Source: Paenibacillus_T sp033239625 (GTDB lineage Bacteria > Bacillota > Bacilli > Paenibacillales > Paenibacillaceae). From it: 64,000 bases of DNA. Both the position numbers and the translations under genes were made by a program. The notes beneath the pieces were generated by a model. The model saw only the letters and a list, made by a program, of their open reading frames with translations. It was not told the DNA's origin and ran no database searches. The number at the start of each line of letters is the position of its first letter. The first letter of the stretch is position 1. Shown one piece after another: positions 59,382-64,000 of this stretch. The stretch covers positions 22,136 to 86,135 of the forward strand of contig NZ_BTCK01000030.1 in NCBI RefSeq assembly GCF_033239625.1. The letters are read 5' to 3'.

Positions 59382-59520
59382 CTCCTGAAAACCTCCTATT
59401 TTTATGCGGATACAATGATAGCTCCGAATGTAACTCTAACCATTTATTTTACATGAAGCGCAGCGAATCGGCAACCTTCCAGCTGCGATTGCTGCGCTTC
59501 CAGAACCGACTTATTTTGGA

Positions 59521-60825
59521 TTAACCGAACAAGCCCGCAATTCCGCTGAACAGACTCGAGAAGAAGCTGCCGATATTGCGGAACAACATCGTGAACCAGC
59601 CTGCTTTCTTCACATCTTCAGTAGCAATCAGATCAACCGTCTTCGTCAACGATTGGTTCGTATCAGGGTTCTTGTACTCATACGTTACCGTACCGAGCTT
59701 CTGACCCTGCTTGATTGGTGCCTTAAGTTCGCTAGCCGGCAGCAGCTCTGTCTTCAGAACCGTTGCTTTTGCCTCTGCGCCCTTCTTCACGAGGAAGCTT
59801 ACATCATTAGCCGTAATGACACCGACCGATTTCTTTTTGCCCTTCGTTATTTTAACCGTTGGCACAGTTTCTACGACAGTTTTCGGTGCGACAATTGTTT
59901 TCTTCTCGAAGCTTGCATATCCGTAGTCATACAGCTTCGCTGTTTCGTGGAAACGAGCGCCCTTCGACTTCGTGTTCATAACGACACTTACATAACGCAA
60001 ACCGTTAACTTGTACCGTACCTGTAAAGCAATAGCCTGCAGCGGACAGATAGCCCGTCTTCATGCCGTCAACGCCTGGATAAGCATAAGATTTCAGTTCC
60101 GTTACATCTTTATTCGATGCGAGCATGTAGTTATAGTTAATCAGTTCGCCTTTGTCCCGCTCACGGAACTTATATCGAGGAATACTTGCGTATTCCAGAA
60201 ACTCCGGATGATCCACAACAATCTTTGCGGCCAGCTTCGCTTGGTCGCGAGCAGAGATGACCGTTGTATCTTCAAGACCAGCCGGTCCTGTGTAATGCGC
60301 TGAAGTTAATCCAAGCTGCTGCGCTGTTTCATTCATTTTATCAACAAAACCTTGCACGGAGCCGCCCACTTGGACTGCCAATGCGATCGTCGCATCGCTG
60401 GCCGAGCCGACTGCCATTGCGATATAAAGCTCTTTAACCGTATGTTTCTCGCCTACTGCTAGATAAACTTGGGAACCGTCCGGCGGTACCGTTGCCGCTT
60501 CTTCCGATGTAGATACGACTGTATCCCACGTGAGTCGGCCCGCTTTGATTTCCTCAAGCACGATATATTCCGTCATCATCTTCGTCATACTCGCTGGTGG
60601 CATTGGTTGATCTGCATTCAGTTCATACAATACCTGACCAGTCGTTGGCTCAATAAGAATCGCCGCTTTCGCTTCAATTCCTAGTGGATTGCCCGCACCT
60701 GCCGAAGCCGTCGCTTCTCCTTCAGCAAACGCTGCTGTGGAGCCAAACGCCAACATAACCATCCATACTGCCATCATTGCCGCCGTAATTGAGCGCAGGC
60801 GCCCCAGCTTGAAACTTACCTTCAA
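59521..60825 (-). CDS. dacA: D-alanyl-D-alanine carboxypeptidase (PBP5-like, DacA)
   Basis: 434 aa, exported low-molecular-weight penicillin-binding protein trimming pentapeptides. Signal peptide SITAAMMAVWMVMLAFGSTAAFA; catalytic SMTKMMTEYI (SxxK), SGN-equivalent SAS in VGSASDATIAL, and KTG in VDGMKTGYLSAAGYC. The C-terminal half has the PBP5_C beta domain (residues about 290-390) and an amphipathic tail (GWFTMLFRNIGSFFSSLFSGI) for membrane anchoring. Start: the frame opens at ATG 60864; GGGGAG lies just before TTG 60825, which gives a normal signal peptide. Confidence 0.95.
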   Translation of the reverse strand: MKVSFKLGRLRSITAAMMAVWMVMLAFGSTAAFAEGEATASAGAGNPLGIEAKAAILIEPTTGQVLYELNADQPMPPASMTKMMTEYIVLEEIKAGRLTWDTVVSTSEEAATVPPDGSQVYLAVGEKHTVKELYIAMAVGSASDATIALAVQVGGSVQGFVDKMNETAQQLGLTSAHYTGPAGLEDTTVISARDQAKLAAKIVVDHPEFLEYASIPRYKFRERDKGELINYNYMLASNKDVTELKSYAYPGVDGMKTGYLSAAGYCFTGTVQVNGLRYVSVVMNTKSKGARFHETAKLYDYGYASFEKKTIVAPKTVVETVPTVKITKGKKKSVGVITANDVSFLVKKGAEAKATVLKTELLPASELKAPIKQGQKLGTVTYEYKNPDTNQSLTKTVDLIATEDVKKAGWFTMLFRNIGSFFSSLFSGIAGLFG

Positions 60826-60888
60826 GTTATTCTCCCCATTTCCCATAAGCTTTCGTCCGTTCATTATTGTAACATAGTAAACCTATAA

Positions 60889-60942
60889 TGAAAAAGCCAG
60901 ACGAGAGAGTTCGCGGTATATCGCATTCTCCCCGTCTGGCTT
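60889..60942 (-). terminator. Terminator after guaB
   Basis: AAGCCAGACG (60894-60903) and CGTCTGGCTT (60933-60942), T-run on the minus strand. It separates guaB from dacA. Confidence 0.88.
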
Positions 60943-60981
60943 CTATATCTATGAATCTAATTGCCGCTGCTCTTCTACCGA

Positions 60982-62439
60982 TTAGAGAGAGTAGTTAGGC
61001 GCTTCTTTCGTAATTTGCACATCATGCGGATGGCTCTCGCGAAGACCCGCGCCTGTAATGCGAACGAATTGCGTATCGTTCTTCAGCGCTTCGATCGTTG
61101 CCGTACCGCAATAGCCCATGCCGGAGCGGAGACCGCCGACCATTTGGTGAATCGTATCAGCCATAGCGCCTTTGTAAGGAACGCGGCCTTCGATGCCTTC
61201 TGGAACGAGCTTGCTCTCGTTCTCTTGGAAGTAACGGTCCTTGCTGCCTTCTTTCATGGCGCCGAGCGAACCCATGCCACGGTATACTTTGAAGCGACGT
61301 CCTTGGTAAATTTCCGATTCGCCAGGGCTCTCTTCCGTACCTGCGAGCAAGCTGCCGACCATGATCGCACTTGCACCTGCAGCGATAGCCTTCACGATGT
61401 CGCCGGAGTACTTGATGCCGCCATCCGCGATGATTGGAATGTTGTACTCGCGTGCAACCGATGCGCAATCATAGATTGCAGTGATCTGCGGTACGCCGAT
61501 ACCAGCGATAACGCGTGTCGTACAAATCGAGCCTGGGCCGATACCGACTTTAACGACGGAAGCGCCTGCTTCGATCAGGTCACGAGTAGCTTCGCCCGTT
61601 GCAACGTTGCCTGCGATGATCGTCAGCGTTGGATACTTCGCGCGAAGCTTCTTGACTTCGTTCAGGATATTAATGTGGTGACCGTGTGCCGAGTCCACAA
61701 CGATTGCATCTACGCCTGCATTAATAAGCGCTTCTGCACGCTCGAATGTATCCTTGGAAATACCAATTGCCGCGCCGCAAATGAGTCGTCCGTGCTGATC
61801 TTTCGCTGCATTCGGGAATTGGATCGCTTTCTCGATATCTTTAATGGTAATAAGACCTTTAAGAACGTTATTCTCGTCTACGAGCGGAAGCTTCTCGATC
61901 TTATGCTTCTGAAGGATACCTTCAGCTTGCGTCAGCGTCGTGCCGACTGGAGCCGTTACGAGCTCTTCGCGTGTCATTACTTCACTGATTTTCATCGAGT
62001 AGTCATGAACGAAGCGGAGGTCCCGGTTAGTCAAAATGCCGACCAACTTGCCGTTCTCATCAACGATAGGTACGCCGGAAATCCGGTACTTGCCCATGAG
62101 CGCTTCAGCATCATATACATGATGGTTAGGCGTCAGCGAGAATGGGTTCGTAATAACGCCGCTCTCCGAACGCTTAACGCGATCAACCTCTTCAGCCTGT
62201 TGCGAGATCGACATGTTCTTATGAATAATACCGAGGCCGCCCTCACGAGCGATTGCGATCGCCATTGCCGATTCCGTAACAGTATCCATGCCTGCGCTGA
62301 TAAGCGGAATGTTCAGCTTTACATTGTCGCTGAGCACGGTTCCTACCGAAACCTCACGCGGCAGCACTTCAGATTTGCGCGGAACGAGCAGCACGTCGTC
62401 AAACGTCAAACCCTCTTTGGCGAATTTTGTTTCCCACAC
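60982..62439 (-). CDS. guaB: IMP dehydrogenase
   Basis: 485 aa. Rate-limiting step of GMP synthesis. TIM barrel interrupted by two CBS domains (residues about 95-205, VMTREELVTAPVGTTLTQAEGIL); catalytic loop GPGSICTTR with the active-site Cys, flap region with RYFQENESKLVPEGIEGRVPYKG, monovalent-ion segment GGLRSGMGYCG. GTG start with AGGGAGGAA upstream. Consensus promoter at 62500-62528; no purine riboswitch seen in the short leader. Confidence 0.98.
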   Translation of the reverse strand: MWETKFAKEGLTFDDVLLVPRKSEVLPREVSVGTVLSDNVKLNIPLISAGMDTVTESAMAIAIAREGGLGIIHKNMSISQQAEEVDRVKRSESGVITNPFSLTPNHHVYDAEALMGKYRISGVPIVDENGKLVGILTNRDLRFVHDYSMKISEVMTREELVTAPVGTTLTQAEGILQKHKIEKLPLVDENNVLKGLITIKDIEKAIQFPNAAKDQHGRLICGAAIGISKDTFERAEALINAGVDAIVVDSAHGHHINILNEVKKLRAKYPTLTIIAGNVATGEATRDLIEAGASVVKVGIGPGSICTTRVIAGIGVPQITAIYDCASVAREYNIPIIADGGIKYSGDIVKAIAAGASAIMVGSLLAGTEESPGESEIYQGRRFKVYRGMGSLGAMKEGSKDRYFQENESKLVPEGIEGRVPYKGAMADTIHQMVGGLRSGMGYCGTATIEALKNDTQFVRITGAGLRESHPHDVQITKEAPNYSL

Positions 62440-62499
62440 GAGTATGTTCCTCCCTTTATTTCATCCTATATTTAGCTTGCTCTGACGGATATTATTGCA

Positions 62500-62528
62500 A
62501 TATTAGCAGAGGGGGTATAGGCTGTCAA
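62500..62528 (-). promoter_or_regulatory. Promoter of guaB
   Basis: On the minus strand TTGACA (62528-62523), 17-bp spacer, TAATAT (62505-62500), 60 bp before the GTG. A TATTGCAATA palindrome overlaps the -10 and start region. Confidence 0.8.
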
Positions 62529-62644
62529 GCTTGCAAGAACGGCATTTTCAGCCGTTTTCATCGCTATTTTCATGAATAGGATGAAGCTTCACAACGTTGC
62601 CATATAGCTAACACGCAAACCAAGATGCGCAAGGGCGGCGTTAA

Positions 62645-63787
62645 TCATCTATAGTTGTATTTACATGCTGCACTCCATAATAAAAAATCGTTCACACCTT
62701 GATCGTGCAGTGCTTTGATCTGCTCTTTGACTGCTTGCTTGTCATACACCATATGAGGATGCACCCACGTTGCCGTAAAACTTTGCAGCCAAGGACGCAG
62801 CTTAGCAGGCTTCAATCCACTCGCCGCCATTGCTTGGTTGCGTTTCTTCGCATCCGCCATTGCATGACTTACGATTGCATAAGGGTGCATGTCTGGATCG
62901 CGCACGCCATATATCCCGTTGCCATAATGAGATGGATAGATCATTGGCGAAATATAATCAACCTCTTGTCCGATCGACCGCCACCGTTGTCCGATTCCCA
63001 TATCATCCGATGCGGATGTAACAAGACCGAATACGTCTGCCGATACCTTCGCTCCATTACGATGGACAGGCGACTTAGCCTGATGCAAGAACTGTCGGAT
63101 TGCTTCAGCGCGGGTCCATCCGTTCGCATTGGCTAACTTCACATGCTTCGATGTTATGCCTTCCGGGAATCGTACATAGTCGAATTGAATCTCATCAAAC
63201 CCAAGCTTGGCCGCCTCAGCAGCTATATTAATGTTATATTTCCACACCTCTTGGCGATAAGGGTCTACCCAAGGCCGCCCGTGTCCATCCAACCATACAC
63301 CGCCGTCTTGACGACGAATCGCTAATTGCGGCTGCTTCTTTGCCAGGTAAGGATCCTTGAACACAACGACTCGACCAATCGTATATACATGCTCCTGATG
63401 CAGCTTATGCAGCAGCTGCTTGATGTTAGGAATCGTAGGCGTTTGATCTGCCCCTGAACGTTTAACGTCAGCTGCTCCGGAACGATACGTTAATCGGCCA
63501 AAATCATTCTTCACATCGATCACTACCGCGTTCAGATCGGTATCGCGAAGCAATTGGCGCAGTTGATTCATCTTGGCATGGTTACCGGCAACCCATCCCG
63601 ATACGTAAATACCTCTAACCGACTGGGCTGCACCCTTTGCATTGCCAGCTTTCAAGCTCGCCGCCTTGGTCCCTACATAAGTTGGTGGACGATCTGGCGT
63701 CAATATGCCTGTAAGTGCAAGCACGCTGCATAGCAATGCAGCTGTCCCATATCTTATCCAACGTCGAGCTGCACCCGTCGTATTCAT
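62645..63787 (-). CDS. DUF4015-type putative glycoside hydrolase, exported
   Basis: 380 aa. N-terminal membrane/signal segment (residues 11-30, IRYGTAALLCSVLALTGIL). TIM-barrel motifs of the DUF4015 family: VRGIYVSGWVAGN, NAVVIDVKNDFGRLTY, VYTIGRVVVFKDPYLA, GFDEIQFDYVRFPEG, VSADVFGLVTSASDDMGIGQ, VDYISPMIYPSHY. The Asp of FDYVRFP and Glu of EIQFDY are candidate catalytic acids. Family members are thought to act on cell-surface polysaccharide, not proven. AGGAGGCGAT precedes the ATG. Confidence 0.87.
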   Translation of the reverse strand: MNTTGAARRWIRYGTAALLCSVLALTGILTPDRPPTYVGTKAASLKAGNAKGAAQSVRGIYVSGWVAGNHAKMNQLRQLLRDTDLNAVVIDVKNDFGRLTYRSGAADVKRSGADQTPTIPNIKQLLHKLHQEHVYTIGRVVVFKDPYLAKKQPQLAIRRQDGGVWLDGHGRPWVDPYRQEVWKYNINIAAEAAKLGFDEIQFDYVRFPEGITSKHVKLANANGWTRAEAIRQFLHQAKSPVHRNGAKVSADVFGLVTSASDDMGIGQRWRSIGQEVDYISPMIYPSHYGNGIYGVRDPDMHPYAIVSHAMADAKKRNQAMAASGLKPAKLRPWLQSFTATWVHPHMVYDKQAVKEQIKALHDQGVNDFLLWSAACKYNYR

Positions 63788-63885
63788 CGGATGAATCGCC
63801 TCCTTCTCACCGCTCTATACGAGTAGTATGAGCGTTACGCCGAATTAGCTTGAGAAGGAGATATATCCAAATTGACGGTCGATGA

Positions 63886-64000
63886 TCACGAAGTAACTCC
63901 TGGAGCATATTCGGCATCGAATCTTGATCCAGCCTTCGAACTCCGTTGCTCATGTAGGTTTTGCCTACACTCCGCTACTCGTTCTTCAGTCTGAATCAAC
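63886..64000 (-). CDS. Possible C-terminal fragment of a gene entering from the right
   Basis: A minus-strand frame open to the window edge reads LIQTEERVAECRQNLHEQRS..SRFDAEYAPGVTS and stops at 63886. Composition is protein-like and charged, but no family is recognised and the fragment is too short to judge. Confidence 0.25.
   Translation of the reverse strand, partial: LIQTEERVAECRQNLHEQRSSKAGSRFDAEYAPGVTS

Noticed and set aside
60961..62475. 504-aa plus-strand open frame
   Set aside because: Antisense shadow of guaB; codon pattern and Cys/Arg-rich product are not protein-like.
62440..62644. Purine riboswitch before guaB
   Set aside because: The leader from the consensus promoter to the GTG is about 55 bases and lacks the conserved purine aptamer loops.
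1..64000. CRISPR array or cas genes
   Set aside because: No regularly spaced repeat-spacer units and no Cas-like proteins seen.

Overview
The window looks like chromosome of a spore-forming, flagellated Firmicute, most likely Paenibacillus or a close relative. This is inferred from gene content (a PAS sporulation-type histidine kinase, a Spo0E-like phosphatase, an SspP-like spore peptide, motAB, copper amine oxidase with a Cu-oxidase N1 domain, guaB-dacA-pdxS-pdxT-serS) and from strong AGGAGG-type ribosome sites. No rRNA or dnaA is present to confirm it. The right end (56.4-62.4 kb, minus strand) carries guaB, dacA, pdxS, pdxT and serS, genes that sit near the origin in Bacillus. tadA, their usual neighbour, is about 29 kb away at 27.6 kb and faces the other way.

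Layout. 0-2.4 kb: end of cysD plus cysN (sulfate activation). 2.5-14.7 kb: a patchwork of small accessory genes, mostly on the minus strand: two paralogous proteins of uncertain papain-like fold, one behind an ECF sigma gene; an AraC-GyrI regulator; a VOC protein; a nucleotidyltransferase; a K+ channel-like protein; a 3D-domain secreted protein; a two-gene split sigma factor; and a rhodanese. Intergenic spaces here hold related terminator-like hairpins and short remnants of gene 3' ends (two from the rhodanese, one from the nucleotidyltransferase). 15-25 kb: hydrolase, copper amine oxidase with a divergent AraC gene, MFS permease, GNAT, motAB behind a sigma-D-like promoter, rluF and an NAD(P)-binding oxidoreductase. 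25.3-30.1 kb: sporulation-type kinase, a DnaA-box cluster with a Spo0A box, tadA, a Spo0E-like gene behind two Spo0A boxes, and a GntR/DUF1648-DUF5808 pair.

30.25-37.05 kb: an AT-rich integrated element of 6.7 kb flanked by a perfect 77-bp repeat that spans almost the whole tRNA-Arg(CCT) gene. It encodes a tyrosine recombinase, an unrecognised 457-aa protein with a PD-(D/E)XK-like nuclease motif, a fused archaeo-eukaryotic-type primase with a CHC2-like zinc motif, an HNH homing endonuclease, and a block of 10-bp-phased repeats next to the right end. It has the layout of a small self-replicating or satellite-like element with one cargo gene, and that cargo gene is the best candidate here for an undescribed (possibly defence) function.

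37.1-50.1 kb: a heterodimeric ABC exporter behind a leader peptide and intrinsic terminator (BmrB-like attenuation), a nirB-nirD fusion, a serine hydrolase broken by an in-frame TAG, a TetR gene with a palindromic operator facing a DrrAB-like ABC pair, and a second serine hydrolase. 50.4-53.9 kb: a type III polyketide synthase, methyltransferase and FAD oxidoreductase set resembling Streptomyces srsABC. 54-56.3 kb: a lipoprotein, sspP, two small hypothetical genes and tRNA-Ser(TGA). The window ends with a DUF4015-type putative glycoside hydrolase. Starts were moved from the longest reading frame wherever a ribosome site clearly favours an internal codon.
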